Notes under the pieces: model-generated | The model's input: only the letters and a program-made list of their open reading frames with translations | Database searches by the model: none | Told to the model about the DNA's origin: nothing | NCBI GenBank assembly: GCA_036346225.1 | Contig: JARFIW010001185.1 | Coordinates: 434,001-498,000, forward strand | Direction: 5' to 3' | Source of the DNA: Platerodrilus igneus | Taxonomy: Eukaryota > Arthropoda > Insecta > Coleoptera > Lycidae | Length of the DNA stretch: 64,000 nucleotides | Part shown: positions 24,100-36,159 of the stretch, piece by piece | How the letters are laid out: every line of letters starts with the position of its first letter | How positions within the stretch are numbered: position 1 is the stretch's first letter | Translations under genes and position numbers: made by a program

Positions 24100-25079
24100 A
24101 AAAACTTTACAATCAGTTGAACCTACTTCACATCCTTATCAGCTCTGATTCTACTGCATTCCTTATGCATGATATTGACGTCACCTGTTGTGTCTTGATT
24201 CATGTCACAGAAATTTAACAGTGTCATAGACAAGTTTGCGTTATGGTAGTAGAGTCAACACCACTTTCTCATTCCAGATTCATTTGATGTCAAGTTACAT
24301 ATCCCTCAAATCAGAATATATATGTATTTAATGGAACCATTGAGAATAAAGAATTATTAGAACTTAAGTTAGATACAACAATGTAATATTGAAGAACATA
24401 ATAAAAAGATTAATGAAAGTTCAACAAGCCAGACAGTGACATCGGAAACAGGCATTGTATTCCAGACGTAACGTGATACTGCATGTGCAGGTCACAGTGG
24501 GTTATAAGACCGCAATTATTAGAATTAAGATTGTTACATTGTATTAAATACAGAAATAAGCAGACATTACCTCTACAGTTCCCACAAGCAATGTGAGGGG
24601 CATGGATAGCATAAATACCCGCGAGAGCCCAAGAGGGTATATGTAACATTGATTCTAATTTATATAAATAAAATTTGTAAAAAGCGCTTCTATCTTTAAA
24701 AGCATATTAATTAATGCACTGTTATTTATTTTCTAATTCTAATTCTTTCTAAACAATGGCATGACCCCACTATGAACATTTTCTGAAATAAATAAGTGGT
24801 TTATCCTTTTTGTGGTTTAAAATAATTTATAACTCTAAGTTCTGTTCCAATATGTATTTAAAGCGATTATTTTGTGGATTTGTGGTTGATGAGCTTGATA
24901 GAACCACCAACTTTATTATTTCGAAACCACTATTATACATGAAATCAGAATTATACAGGATGCTTCAATATTAATGTCAATTTAAGATTAGTTTTTCTCC
25001 TAATACCTCCGGTTTTTATTTACCGTAACGTCTACGCGTTACAGATTTAAACTTATTCGTGTTAAAATTTAGACCTTGT
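24100..25079. other. Unassigned AT-rich DNA
   Basis: No recognisable gene or structural repeat. Confidence 0.4.
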
Positions 25080-25890
25080 TCTTTATCCTATCGTCTTTAT
25101 GCACTATCATTTCGATCCCTTCATTGTTAAATCATCTGTGTCATAATCAGGAGTTCTTGTATCATTCTTAATATTTTTCATATTCCTTTTAATTTTTTCT
25201 GCACCTTTTTTGACTTTCTGTCTGCTTGATATGCGTTATTATTCATCTTTTATTTCATTTAAGTTTAGAGTATCTGTTAAAATTTTTGAATTAATCTTTT
25301 GCGTTTCATAGACTACGATTTTGACTGAAGAACTTATTGTAACGAACAAAATTCCTGGTGTAATTATAAAGTCTTGTTTGGTAGTGTTATTTTCAGGTGT
25401 TCTTTGTTGATCAATTAAATCTGTTATCTTTGGTTCCGGAGTTAGTTACTCGTGTAGACGTAGATGCATTAAGCCCGCAATTGCTGAGGTGCGCTCAGCA
25501 GCGATCCCGTTTGATCTCGCCACTGGTGAACTTCAATAAGCAATAATTTCTTCATTTTCAGAAATAACTAGAGGGCGATCTGCTACGTTTGCTGCCACAA
25601 AATCTGAATCTTCGAAAATGTTTCTGTTAATCGCATACGCGCCTATTGTCGATAAACCTGATAAAATACTCTTTACGCCAAAAGCTTGCTGATATGCCTT
25701 TCCAAATATTTGAGCCATTTCATATATGAAAATTCTGTTTCTTGAATTTTAAAGCAGTAGTGAAAAGCACACCTTTTAGTGGACCATAAATAGTTCTGTC
25801 AAGAGATTGGAGTCGATGCCTAGTATGAGGAGTGAAATTTAAGAGAATCCCTCCGTTGCTTTTGGTCAATAATAAGCTTTAATATTTTAT
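25080..25890 (-). pseudogene. DDE-type transposase relic (pogo/Tigger/jerky-like), C-terminal part
   Basis: On the - strand, starting near 25885, the translation reads LTKSNGGILLNFTPHTRHRL, then QSLDRTIYGPLKG. That is the LxxPPHTTHxLQPLDxxxFGPLK signature of DDE_1 transposases. A gap with a stop follows, then AQIFGKAYQQAFGVKSI and YAINRNIFEDSDFVAA (25533-25718), the usual FGKAY...P-x-N-R-x-IF C-terminal segment. A variable tail continues to about 25080 with several stops. The catalytic Asp residues lie further upstream in this family and are absent. It is a 5'-truncated dead copy. No terminal inverted repeats were found. Confidence 0.7.
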
Positions 25891-25945
25891 ATGTACCTTG
25901 TAGCGATCGTGAAGTGTTGTTTCTGTGTAGCGATCGTGCTGGTTC

Positions 25946-25967
25946 AATAATAATAATAATAATAATA
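25946..25967 (+). repeat. (AAT)n microsatellite
   Basis: Seven AAT trinucleotides in a row, just past the transposase relic. Confidence 0.9.
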
Positions 25968-25989
25968 CATTTACTTGAAGGATCGGTTG

Positions 25990-27879
25990 ATCGGTTTACG
26001 TTATCTTATCTGAGGTTGGTCGAGCGGTTTTCTTTTGGGTTTTTTTTGTTTATTTTTGGTGTGTTTTTAACTAGGGGAGAAGTGGCTGTCCGTATCTCTG
26101 GCTGGAAAGGAGGAAGTGTTATTGGGGGTCCTAGGTTATTACTTAATTAAAACTCGGATCATATTATTGGGTATATTTGACTACTAAATATAAAATTTAT
26201 TTATGATATTTACATCTTTAGAAATTTAGACTGTTATCCAGTGGGCACCTTCTCTATTACTTATGGTTAGTACTGGTACAAATTACATCAGGCATAAAGC
26301 TTACACTTAAAAACTCCGTCACTGTAACTTTCACTAATACTAATTAACCCATGGGTCAAATCATTACTTGTCACATAGTGGCTTCACCCGTTGAAATCTG
26401 GAGTGGAACAGCCGCTATTTTCTTCTTTTCCTCGCAGTGACTCTGCCCTTATTTTAAATTGTTAACTTAGCATATTTCCGGTTGGTGACCAGCAGCTACC
26501 TAATGGGTTCTGCTTGGACTTTGACTTTATTGTCATTCTCAGCTTTAACATTGTTGTCAGTTCAGCTACTCACCATAATTTTAATTTATTTAATTAGTGA
26601 AAGTCAAGTTAGAATAATTTCGATCTCTAACGTTACTGAACATAACGTATTTGTAAATTAAATCATTGTAATTCAGTATAAAATAAATTTGTTAGAAGAA
26701 GTTTTTTGGAAAAGCTTTTTAAAAAGTCACTCCAAGAAGCCCAAAACCTAACTCGTGCAGACGGTGAGATACCAGAAAGGCATTAGCAGAATCCAAAATC
26801 GACGAAACTGGTGTTCTTGAATTTCGATCCTTAATCATGGACAAGAACCATCTGAACAGAGTACAAAAATAGACAAAGTCCAGAAACAAAGAGGAAAAGA
26901 TGAAACTGGCAAACAAATTATTGTAAGTACCAAAGTTCATTTTCCTAATCCTTTATCAACTGAATATTGATACTAGCTAGTAAAAAAAATTTTTATGAAC
27001 AATTAGTAAGAAACATTTTTATGTAAGAACAATTTTTATGTGCAATTTTTATCACAATCTATTATTTGGTCATTTTTGAAAAAATTTACTCAGGAAACTT
27101 AATTATTTAACAAGGAATTATAAAGACGCATTTACGTGCACAATTTACTACAATTTATTAAGATAAAACGAAACGATTTATTTCAGTAAAGTCTGCAAAA
27201 CTTTAATTTATAAATAGAACGCAATTATTTTTACCATTTAATTACAGCAAATATTATTACTGAAACGATTCAATTCTCATCACAAAACTTTATAATTAGA
27301 CATTTTCAAAACGACAAGTCAACGGAAGTGATTAATTATAAAAAAAAATTTATGCACTTATCAATGCAACATCTAACGAGACAATTATAGCAACTTTCAT
27401 TGCAACACTTAAATTACTCATCACAAGTCTGAACAAAAGCATGTAATTATAACGCAATTATAGCAGAAAACTATTCGGAACAGTAAAACTCACTCACAGC
27501 AATTGCCTCTGCAAAGTTAAAAATACACACTCCAACGCGACAGTAATTGATAAAACAATTACCAAGCAGAAATTCTCAATGTAATTATAGCATTTTATAA
27601 CTACACATAAAATATACGTAAAGCAATTCTTTAAATAACTGTAAGAATCCAAACTGAAGAGTATCATTATAAACTGAAGAATAACTCTTAGTTACATATA
27701 AGCAATACAAATTAGACTTATTATAACCATTAACAAACATGAATTTCAATCTAAAACCCTACCTTGAAACTATTCCTCAAATGACGGAAGCCAAGCGCCA
27801 TTAGGGATCTTTATAACCGCGTGTGAGATATTTATAAAAACTTTTACAAATCATGAGACAGCAAACGTAATGTTTTACT
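25990..27879. other. Unassigned AT-rich DNA upstream of the Gypsy-type gag
   Basis: The 5' LTR and primer-binding site of the following retroelement would be expected here. I could not identify either, and no sequence here matches the DNA after the env gene (37830 on). The 5' end is therefore missing or too decayed to see. Confidence 0.4.
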
Positions 27880-27894
27880 CCTACGTCTGATTAT

Positions 27895-28690
27895 CAGTAA
27901 GCTGACCAGCAGAGCGTTAACCCTGATTGTCAGTCGGAAAGACCTGATCAAATGAGAAGAATTCAAGCGTATCCTAATTGCATATTTCGGAGACCAACGA
28001 AACATCAAATGTCTAGTCCGCGATTTAATAAACCTAAGAATGGAGAATAACTAATCACACTATCAATTCGGTATGAAATGTCAAGACGTACAAAGTTTAA
28101 TTTTGACAAAGCTAAAAATTGAGAAACCAGACCAAAACATAAGACTATTGAAGACAAAAATGTACCACGAAATGGTCTTAGTCACATGCATCAATGCTTT
28201 ACCTGAACGATTATCGGACAAAATAAGGTTTTAACAGCCCCAAAACTTAGAAGAATCCTTGAATGTGATTGTAGAAGAAGAGAACGTTATGTACTACAGA
28301 AATAGACTGTACAATCCAAACGCAAGCAAAAATTACTCACAATGAAAACCATATAAGCCGCGAGATAAATATCAACCCAACCGAAATTTACACCATTTAA
28401 CGCACAAACGGATCAACCACGAATTTACAAGCCAAACTTTAATAACACAAATTTCCACAACCAATTCCGACAATTTCCAAGACAAAATTCAAATTTTACA
28501 AAACCCGTATTCACACCAAGATTTAATTAAAACGCGAGTCAACCTAAAGCAAACATTTGGTGCAAGCCCCATCATAAACACGCCGATGACGAATAACAAC
28601 CCTAACAGTTATTACAAACCAACCCCTATGGACACTTCATCTGGTAACACTAGATAAAACACAAAAATATCACAGATCCGACCAAACTAT
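27895..28690 (+). pseudogene. gag of the Gypsy-type element
   Basis: Across scattered stops the translation shows EFKRILIAYFGDQRNIKCLV, then LINLRMENN, YQFGMKCQDVQSLILTK, INALPERLSDKIR and LEESLNVIVEEENVMYYRN. This pattern (short core, GLPE/ALPE-like motif, then LEEAxxI...E) is that of insect Gypsy/errantivirus Gag core proteins. A Asn/Pro/Tyr-rich tail follows, with repeated FTNPN-like segments. No zinc knuckle is seen, as is usual in this group. At least three stops interrupt it. Confidence 0.65.
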
Positions 28691-28989
28691 AACCAAAAAC
28701 AAAACTTTACTTTGGAAGAACTATTTCACCAAGAAGTGGAAGATTTAACAATCATGTCACAGACAATTACGCAAACTCCAATAAAGACGATGCGGAAAAC
28801 TATAAACGTAACGACGCGTATGAAAATTACGAAGAGGACGACGAAGAAAACGCAGCTCAAATTTTCAGATAAACTGATTCAAGTACGACCAAACGTAATT
28901 AACTTAAATAACATCAAAATAATCAATTTTACCCTATATAGAAATATCTCACGCAGAACTCAAATTTTTAATCTACACCGGATTTTCAA

Positions 28990-29340
28990 AAACTTTAATT
29001 AACCCCAGAACCGTAAAGAAACACAATTTAAATTTTGTAGAAAAAGAACCATTTAAGATTAAGACAGCCCACAGAACGACGTTACACCAATTTATAGCAA
29101 ACATACCCCTACCGAAAACCTTTAACTTAAAAATGAAACATAAATTTTGCATTTTTGAACTTAACGACAAATACGACGGATTAATAGGTATGGATCTTCT
29201 AAGAAAAGTAGGAGCCAACATCGATATAAAAAATCGACTATTAAGAACAAAACACGGATAAATCCCCATTAAGTTTCAAAATAGTAATACTCAAACCGAG
29301 CATAAATACACTATCGGACTCGGGACAGAAACCAAATAAA
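28990..29340 (+). pseudogene. Protease region of the Gypsy-type pol
   Basis: The translation around 29030-29265 gives VEKEPFKIKTAHRTTLHQFI, NIPLPKTFNLKMKHKFCIFEL and YDGLIGMDLLRKVGANIDI. The last is the conserved C-terminal ILG-x-DFL-like loop of retropepsins. The catalytic Asp-Thr/Ser-Gly segment should lie before 29030 and could not be read. A stop follows near 29260. Confidence 0.6.
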
Positions 29341-29383
29341 AATTTTTGTAAATTCAAAAGACGAAGTAGGAATCATAAACCAC

Positions 29384-29587
29384 ATGTTATTTCAACCCGG
29401 AGTAGAAATACCCACAGCACTAGTACAAATAAAAGACAATTACACCACTACGACAATCTTAAACTCGAATGAGTACCCAATAGAACTATCGTTGACAACC
29501 CCAATAGACGTAGAAGAAGTAAACTTTAGCGAGATAGAAATAGACAAAGGAGATAGAAACTCAAAAAGCAATTTTAACCCTATAGAA
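29384..29587 (+). pseudogene. Gypsy-type pol, protease to reverse-transcriptase linker
   Basis: Open sequence starting MLFQPGVEIPTALVQIKDN continues to FNPIE at the hAT insertion point. Errantivirus Pol proteins have a similar linker (GIIxxQ/LF.PGVxIPxALV...). The remainder of the open frame after 29587 belongs to the hAT element and is not Pol. Confidence 0.65.
29580..29587 (+). repeat. hAT target-site duplication (left)
   Basis: CTATAGAA, repeated exactly at 32785-32792. Eight base pairs is the hAT hallmark. Confidence 0.92.
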
Positions 29588-30414
29588 CAAGGGTGGCCAA
29601 CAAGTCGATCGCGATCGACCGGTCGATCGCGAGACCAATTTTGGTCGATCACTCGCAAGTTCGGGGTTTGCGAAAAGTATCTCATAAAAACTTTTAACTT
29701 AAAAAGTACAAATACTTTTTATTCAAATGTTTTCTGTGATTAGCTCATAGAAAGGATATAATTTTTATATTATCATTATTTTTATTAGTTTGTTTTGACA
29801 TTTGAAATGGTTTTATTAAGTTCTTTTTCTTTGCACTTTTGCAATTCTGTTTTCTATTTAAAGCTTTTGTCGGTAGATAACTTTTTTGCTGCTGCTACTT
29901 TTTGCTACCTATATAAAATTTATTTGAATTGGGATATTACAAAATCAGCATAATACTTCGGTTTATGATAAAACTTATACAATACATATAAAACGTATAT
30001 AAATGATGTTTATTTAATAAATCTGAAATACAGTGCGTTTAAAATTGACTTGTATTTACACTTCTGAGAAATTAATGACTATTAAAATAATAACATTTGA
30101 ATTGCATGCCATTAGGATTAATTCTTGGAATCTAATTTTGCAGAATATAGTGTTAAATTTTCATTTTGAAGTTAGTGTTTGTACGCTACAGTCAATTTCT
30201 CTTGCGGATTGTTTCATTTGTAAGTATTTATGAAATATTAGTGTTCTTTAAATTAATTGGGCAAGTATATAAGAGATATATTTTAAATAAAATTATTTGA
30301 ATCTTAATTAAATATTTATAAGCATTATTTAAAATAATAATTTAATTATTCGCAACTATTAAGTATGATTAGCTAATTGTAATTTATATTGTTACTGTTT
30401 AATACTTTTGGTTA

Positions 30415-30622
30415 AAATTTGGAGGATTACCCCCCTGTTCGAACCCGATATAATAACTTTTTTTTATGAAGAGTTTTGGGTTCAAGACCTAAGTTGAACA
30501 AATTTTTTTGTGTAAAATAAAGATGAAACTACGCAAATAAAATAACAAATGAATTTAGAATATCTAAATTAGACCGAATAAATTATATCGGGTTCGAACC
30601 CGGGGGGTAATCCTCCAAATTT
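30415..30622. mobile_element. MITE-like element nested in the hAT transposon
   Basis: The left end AAATTTGGAGGATTACCCCC, continuing for about 20 more bases, is repeated in inverted form at the right end (30580-30622) with one or two mismatches. It encloses about 120 bp of AT-rich DNA without coding potential. The AAATTT at each edge is self-complementary, so it could be part of the inverted repeat or a target duplication. The inverted repeat contains GGTTCGAACC, which looks like a tRNA B-box but is simply palindromic. Confidence 0.75.
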
Positions 30623-30690
30623 GATCCAATACTTTTATTACATGCCCTATTATTAAGTCGTATATTTTTTGCATTTTAGTATACCTATTT

Positions 30691-32524
30691 ATGAACATGG
30701 ATAGCAAACCAAAAAAATCGAAAACATATCATTTCAATGAAGAATGGGAAATTAACTATTTTTTTACGATGGTGAATGATAAATGTTGCTGCTTAATATG
30801 TCTTAGCTCGATAGCCATTGCTAAAAAGGGTAATTTGGAGAGACATTTCTTATCTTTACATAACAAGTATCAAACAGATTATCCACCAAATTCCGAATTA
30901 CGAAAACGTAAAGTTCGGGATCTTAAAACTCAATTAACAAATCAACAAAATATTTTCAAAAAGCCAATATTGAAGTCACAAGCAGTAACAACTGCATCCT
31001 TCAAAGTAAGCTGTCTATTAGCTAAAAATGTAAACCATTTTCTGATGGTGAATTTGTAAAGGAAATGTTCTTGGAAATCTCGGATTCCCTTTTAATGATT
31101 TTAAGAACAAGAGCGAAATTACTGCTGCAATTCAAGATCTACAACTGTCCCGAAACACAGTGATGCGACGAATCGAAAAGATGGGTGGAAATTTAAAGGA
31201 ACAGTTACAAAATGATATTAACAGATGCTCTTGTTTTCTCTTCAATGTGATGAATCGACAGATATAAGTGATACTGCACAGTTACTTGTTTTCATTCGTT
31301 TAGTTTTGAAGATTTTACATCTAAAGAAGAATTGTTGGGTATGATTTCTTTGAAAGAAAGGACTAGAGGTGTAGATATATTCAACGGGTTTAAAAGTCTG
31401 CTTAATGATAAGAAAGAACCTCTTTTAAATTAGTTTCAATAACAACGGATGGCGCAGCTGCAATGATAGGCCGCAAAAATGGATTTATAGCCTTATGTCG
31501 AAATGACGATGAATTCCCAGATTTTTTGAGTTACCACTGTATAATTCACCAGCAAGTATTATCTAGCAAGAGACTAAATACAAAAGAAGTAATGGACATC
31601 GCGTTTGAAATTGTTAATTCAATTCGCGGAAGTTCTCTCAAACGTCGTCTTTTTCAACTAAAACTCGATGAAGGTCAGTCTGATTTATTATTGCATACTG
31701 ATGTAAGATGGCTAAGTAGAGGTAAATTTCTGCAACGATTTCGTGATTTATTGCCTGAAATAATAGAATTTCTTAATGAACAAGAGAAAAAATATGCATA
31801 TTTAAATGACAAAACCTGGCTTAGTGACTTAGCATTCCTTACAGATTTTACTTCCATATTAAGCCATTTAAATTTAGAATTACAAGGTAAAAATAAAACA
31901 ATAATTGATATGATTAGCAGCATAGATGCATATAAAACCAAATTTATTTTGTTGATAGAAGATTTACAACAAAATAATATGAACCATTTTCCAAATATGG
32001 CAGACAAAAAAATAAAAATAAAAATATTATTTATGAGATTGACAAGTACGTGGCCGAAATACAAAATGTAATGGAAGATTTTGAGAAGCGATTCCAAGAT
32101 TTTAAAAAAATTAAAGAAATTGTGGAATTTACATCTTTTCCTTTCAAAAAAGATTTAATTGTGAAGGAAATTAGCAAAAAAATTGCAGACTTATTTGATA
32201 TGGAGCAAAACGCCTTGGAAAATGAAATTATAATTTTACAATCTGATTTAATCTTACAAGCCAGAAAATTTGAAGAAAATTTTGGAAATATGTTAACCGA
32301 GAAAAGTATCCCAATATTATCAAATGTAGCGAATATATTTATTCTTGCTTTGGATCTACGTATCTGTGCGAATCGGCATTTTCATATTTACAATTGACTA
32401 AAACTAAACTTCGTTCCGTCCTGACCGATTCTCATACTGAGGACTCATTGTTATTGTCTTTGTCAGGATATACTCCAAATTATGATGCACTAGTAAAGGA
32501 AATGCAGACTCAGGTTTCTCATTA
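30691..32524 (+). pseudogene. hAT transposase with BED zinc finger (GTF2IRD2/ZBED-like)
   Basis: The start MNMDSKPKKSKTYHF is followed by a BED-type finger, CCLICLSSIAIAKKGNLERH (about residues 33-55), and a FLSLHNKY segment. After a frame change near 31040, the catalytic domain shows SLQCDESTDISDTAQLLVF (about 31235), TTDGAAAMIGRKNGF (about 31443), the YHCIIHQQ motif (31530) and HTDVRWLSRGKFLQRF (about 31700). The C-terminal dimerisation domain YLCESAFSYLQLTKTKLRS lies near 32365 and ends at LVKEMQTQVSH, stop at 32522-32524. Four or so frameshifts or stops break the gene. It would have cut and pasted the surrounding hAT element. Confidence 0.88.
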
Positions 32525-32784
32525 ATTTAAAAGTTTGAATGAATAAATGTTATTAATAAGTGCTCATGTTGTTTTAATTCCTCTGGACATAAGTTTTTTA
32601 ACCCATTAAATAAATACTCATGTATGTAGATTATTTACCCCTTAATCATGGAGCTCGCCAAAGTGCACGTCGGTATAAAAGCACATTGCAAAAACATCCC
32701 CTTCTTACCTAAAAAATAGGTTGATCGCGACACAATTTTAAAATAAAAAGTAGATCTTATGTGCACCAAAGTTGGCCACACCTG

Positions 32785-32792
32785 CTATAGAA
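32785..32792 (+). repeat. hAT target-site duplication (right)
   Basis: CTATAGAA, exact match to 29580-29587. The Gypsy-type Pol frame resumes directly after it. Confidence 0.92.
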
Positions 32793-34192
32793 CACGACAG
32801 GATGTTAAGAGAAAATTTAATTAACATTCGTTTTAATAACGACATTAATCACGAAGAGGAGAGAGTAATCAAAGACTTATGCCCCGAATATAAAGATATA
32901 TTCCATTGCGAAGGAATTTTCTTAACTTTCACCAACACAGTGAAACACAACATTGAATTAACAGATGATAAACCTATTTTCACCAAAGCATACAGACTAC
33001 CTCAGGCAGTCAAGAAGATGCAGATAGACAGGTAGCAGACCTATTGAAACAAGATATAATCCAACACTCAAACTCACCATGAAGCAGTCCCGTATTAATA
33101 GTGCCGAAGAAATTAGACGCCTCAGGCAAACGCAAATATCGAATGGTTATCGACTATAGAAAGCTTAACGAGAAGACGGTAGACGACAAGTACCAATTAC
33201 CCAATATAACCGAGATTTTAGATATATTAGGAAAGTGTCAATAACACAGCATTCACTACACCTAGAGGACACTATGAATACAAACGCATGTCATTTGGAT
33301 TAAAGAACGCACCCGCCACCGTTCAAAGAGTTATGGATAACGTTTTAAGAGGGATACACAACGAAAAATGTCTTGTGTACCTGGACGATATAATTATATA
33401 TTCAACATCACTCGTAGAACACGTAGAAAGATTAAGAGAAGTTTTTGAACGATTAAGACCAGCTCATTTCAAAGTCCAATTAGACAAAAGCGAATTTTTA
33501 CAAAAGGAAGTATTATTTTCAAGACACAATAACCCCACAAGAAGTTTTGTCAAATCCAGACAAAACGAACGCAGTACTAAATTACCCCTTACCCAAAACT
33601 AATAAAGAAATTAAAGGATTTTAAGACTCAGTGGTTATTATCGAAAATTCATAAAAGGTTACGCACAAATAACCAAACCACTAACAAACTGTTTAAAGAA
33701 AGGTAATAAGATTGAACACGCCCCAGAATTTATCAAGGCAGTAGAAAAATAAAATGTATCCTTACCAACCACCCCATATTAGAATCCCCGATTTTTCAAA
33801 ACCAATTATATTAACAACCGACGCATCTAACGAAGCATTAGGCGCAGTATTAAGCCAAGAAAAAGTAGGTAGCGATAAACCTATCAGCTACGCATCTAGA
33901 ACCTTAAATGAAACGGAACAAAAGTAGAATACAATTGAGAAAGAACTATTAGCGATAATTTTGGCAACAGAATATTCTACACCATATCTTTATGGAAGAA
34001 AATTCTATATATACACCGACCATAGACCATTAGTATGGTTATTCAAACTCAAAAACCAAATTCAAAATTAAAACGATGGAGGATTAGATTAGAAGAATAT
34101 GATTACGAAATTATATACAAAAAGGAATTTATAATAATAACGCAGATGCACTAAGTAGTATTCAACTTAACGCAATAGAAACAGAATCAATT
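32788..34192 (+). pseudogene. Gypsy-type pol, reverse transcriptase and RNase H
   Basis: The frame continues from before the hAT insertion. It reads HEEERVIKDLCPEYKDIF, KPIFTKAYRLPQ, DIIQHSNSPWS-like (a TGA replaces W), [20 protein letters not shown] and [10 protein letters not shown]. About 30 residues, including the first catalytic Asp block, seem deleted near 33240. [18 protein letters not shown] and the YLDDIIIYS catalytic motif (about 33375-33405) follow. RNase H begins with [16 protein letters not shown] near 33810, then [24 protein letters not shown] and YTDHRPLVWLF near 34015. It has several stops and frameshifts. It copied element RNA into DNA when active. Confidence 0.88.
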
Positions 34193-35359
34193 ATGGGTAA
34201 CGTAGACGAAACAGAGATAAGAGAAGACCCAGAAGAAATATACACCTTTCACTCAACACGAAACAAAGAACCAAAAACCGCGATTACAATTTTAAATGAA
34301 GCTATCGACATAAACCCAAATCAATTCATAGTTACCGAAGTTTTAACAAACCCCAATCCAGTAAAATATACAAAAACCGATAATAAGAAAATCTATCAAA
34401 TCCAAATAACCAAAGGCGATAACGAGGACCAAGTAATTAAAATTCTAAAAGAATCCACCCCCGAGAAAAAACGTTTTTACTTTTATTTCACCACCGAACA
34501 TCTATACAAACAATTTTCAGAATTATATATCAGATTATTTAATAATTCAGGCCCTAAAATTATTAGATGTACAAGAAAATCAATAACCCTAGAGGACCCT
34601 GACGAAATAAATGACGTAATTAAAAATCTACACGAAGGCAAAACCAACCATCGTGGAATCAACGAAACCCTAAAACAGTTCATAAGGAGATATTACTTTA
34701 AAGACATGAAAGACTTAACAACAGATTTTATTAACCAATGTGAATTATGCGACAAAGCGAAATACGACAGGTCACCCCCAAAAGTACCCTTAATATTAAC
34801 AAAAACACCCGACAAACCTTTTTAAAAATTACATGCAGACACTCTGAAAGTAGAAGCACAAAATTTCCTAACAATCGTAGAAGCATTCACCGAAGTAGGA
34901 CAAGCGATATTCATCACTTCAAAAAAATAGTATCGACGTAACCCAAGAATTTTTACAATATTTTACAATTTACTGTACACCCGAAACAATAACTTTAGAT
35001 GGCAGTGAATTTAGAAATGAAACAATACAAAATACCCTAGAACTCCACAAAATAAAAATTCATTTTATAACGGAAAATCACCCAGAATCAAACGGATTTA
35101 TTGAAAGATTACATCTAACCATATTAGAACAAACTAGACTGTTAAGAGTAACTTATAAGAAAGAACATATAACTAGTTTAATGTTATGCGCATTAATTGC
35201 ATACAACAACACCATCAATTCATCCACTAATTTCACACCTCTTAAATTAACATTAGGACACTCAGATTCCCGCAACCCTTACGATATACATTACAACAAA
35301 GGAGTGTACCAATAGTATGCTAAAGACCATAAAGAAAAAATAAAAATAACTTATGATAA
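34193..35359 (+). pseudogene. Gypsy-type pol, integrase
   Basis: After a linker, the His-Cys zinc domain reads HEGKTNHRGINETLKQFIRR then CELCDKAKYDR (about 34630-34770). The catalytic core shows HADTLKVEAQNFL (Asp, about 34832), TLDGSEFRN (second Asp, about 34995) and NHPESNGFIERLHLTILEQ (Glu, about 35075-35130), then LLRVTYKKEH and AYNNTINSSTNFTPLKLT. A stop near 34825 and a frame change near 34930 disrupt it. The C-terminal domain is cut off by the PolB-element tip at 35360. This is the only integrase in the window, and it belongs to the Gypsy element, not to the PolB elements. Confidence 0.88.
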
Positions 35360-36065
35360 AGTAGAGTATAATTGGGGCTCCTGGGCCCTCATTTCCTCCA
35401 GAATCCCTCATTTCCTCACTCATCTGGACCAAAAAGTTTTCTTCGACTAACCATTTTTCATCTTTCGAGATAAATATATATATCTTGAATTTTTCATCTT
35501 TTGAGATAAATGAGCATCCTCATTTCCTCCCACATCTGGATCTTTTTTATTTTTCATCTGAGCCAAATAGTTTTCTTCGTCTAACCAATGCATCTTTCGA
35601 GATAAACCTATCTTGTTTGGTATCAATTAATATTAGAATTTTCTTAGCTACCCAAATTTCTAAGAATTTTTGAGATAGCACCATCCCCAAGGAGCTACCC
35701 CAATTTTAAGATTTTTTACCGCTGACATTCTGAACCAAATAGTTGTCTTCGTCTAGCCATTGCATCTTTCGAGATAAACCTATCTTGTTTGGTATCAATT
35801 AATATTAGAATTTTCTCAGCTACCCAAATTTCTAAGAATTTTTGAGATAGCACCATCCCCAAGGGAGCTACCCCAATTTTAAAATTTCTTACCTGTAGCG
35901 ACTTTTGAGCGTTCTTATAAATTTTTTTAGTCATGCGATACATTAAATTAGCTTAGAATTTTCGCACATCCCGAATTTGTAAACAGATTTGCAATACGAC
36001 CACGCCCTGCAAAATTATACTTTAAGCTCTCAAACCTCTTTAAAATTTTTGCTCGTATATATTTA
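35360..36065 (-). mobile_element. PolB-element tip (two modules) inserted between integrase and env
   Basis: The left edge starts AGTAGAGTATAATT and corresponds to the inner-element tip AGTAGGGTATAATC. Two module copies follow in the same orientation (about 35360-35720 and 35721-36065), with the gttttcttcg, tttcgagataaa, ttagctaccc and ggagctacccc landmarks. No PolB sequence is present. The six bases before the tip are TGATAA. I could not find a matching copy on the right, where the sequence simply stops resembling the module. It is a solo tip or a deletion remnant of the zinc-finger PolB family. Confidence 0.75.
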
Positions 36066-36159
36066 ACTCCATTTTTTAAACCGTATACGAGAAAATTTTT
36101 AAAAGTAAAAGACACAAAACAGCCACCTGAAATTTAGGTCCATTTAAAATGAAAAAGAT

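Larger units (their letters stand above)
29588..32784 (+). mobile_element. hAT transposon inserted in the Gypsy-type pol
   Basis: A 3197-bp element with terminal inverted repeats CAAGGGTGGCCAAC (left) and, read inward from the right, CAGGTGTGGCCAAC (12 of 14 matching), flanked by the 8-bp duplication CTATAGAA. Subterminal copies of GATCGCGA occur at the left (29607-29633, several, partly palindromic) and at the right (near 32723, as TTGATCGCGAC). They are probably transposase-binding sites. It encodes one BED-finger hAT transposase with frame breaks, so it is non-functional now. A small inverted-repeat element lies inside at 30415-30622. Confidence 0.92.

Noticed and set aside
30580..30616. 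tRNA B-box-like GGTTCGAACC as a tRNA or SINE
   Set aside because: The string is part of a terminal inverted repeat and no A-box or cloverleaf can be drawn.
34193..35359. Integrase as part of a PolB/Polinton element
   Set aside because: It is continuous with Gypsy-type RNase H on the same strand and followed by env. It lies outside both PolB elements.
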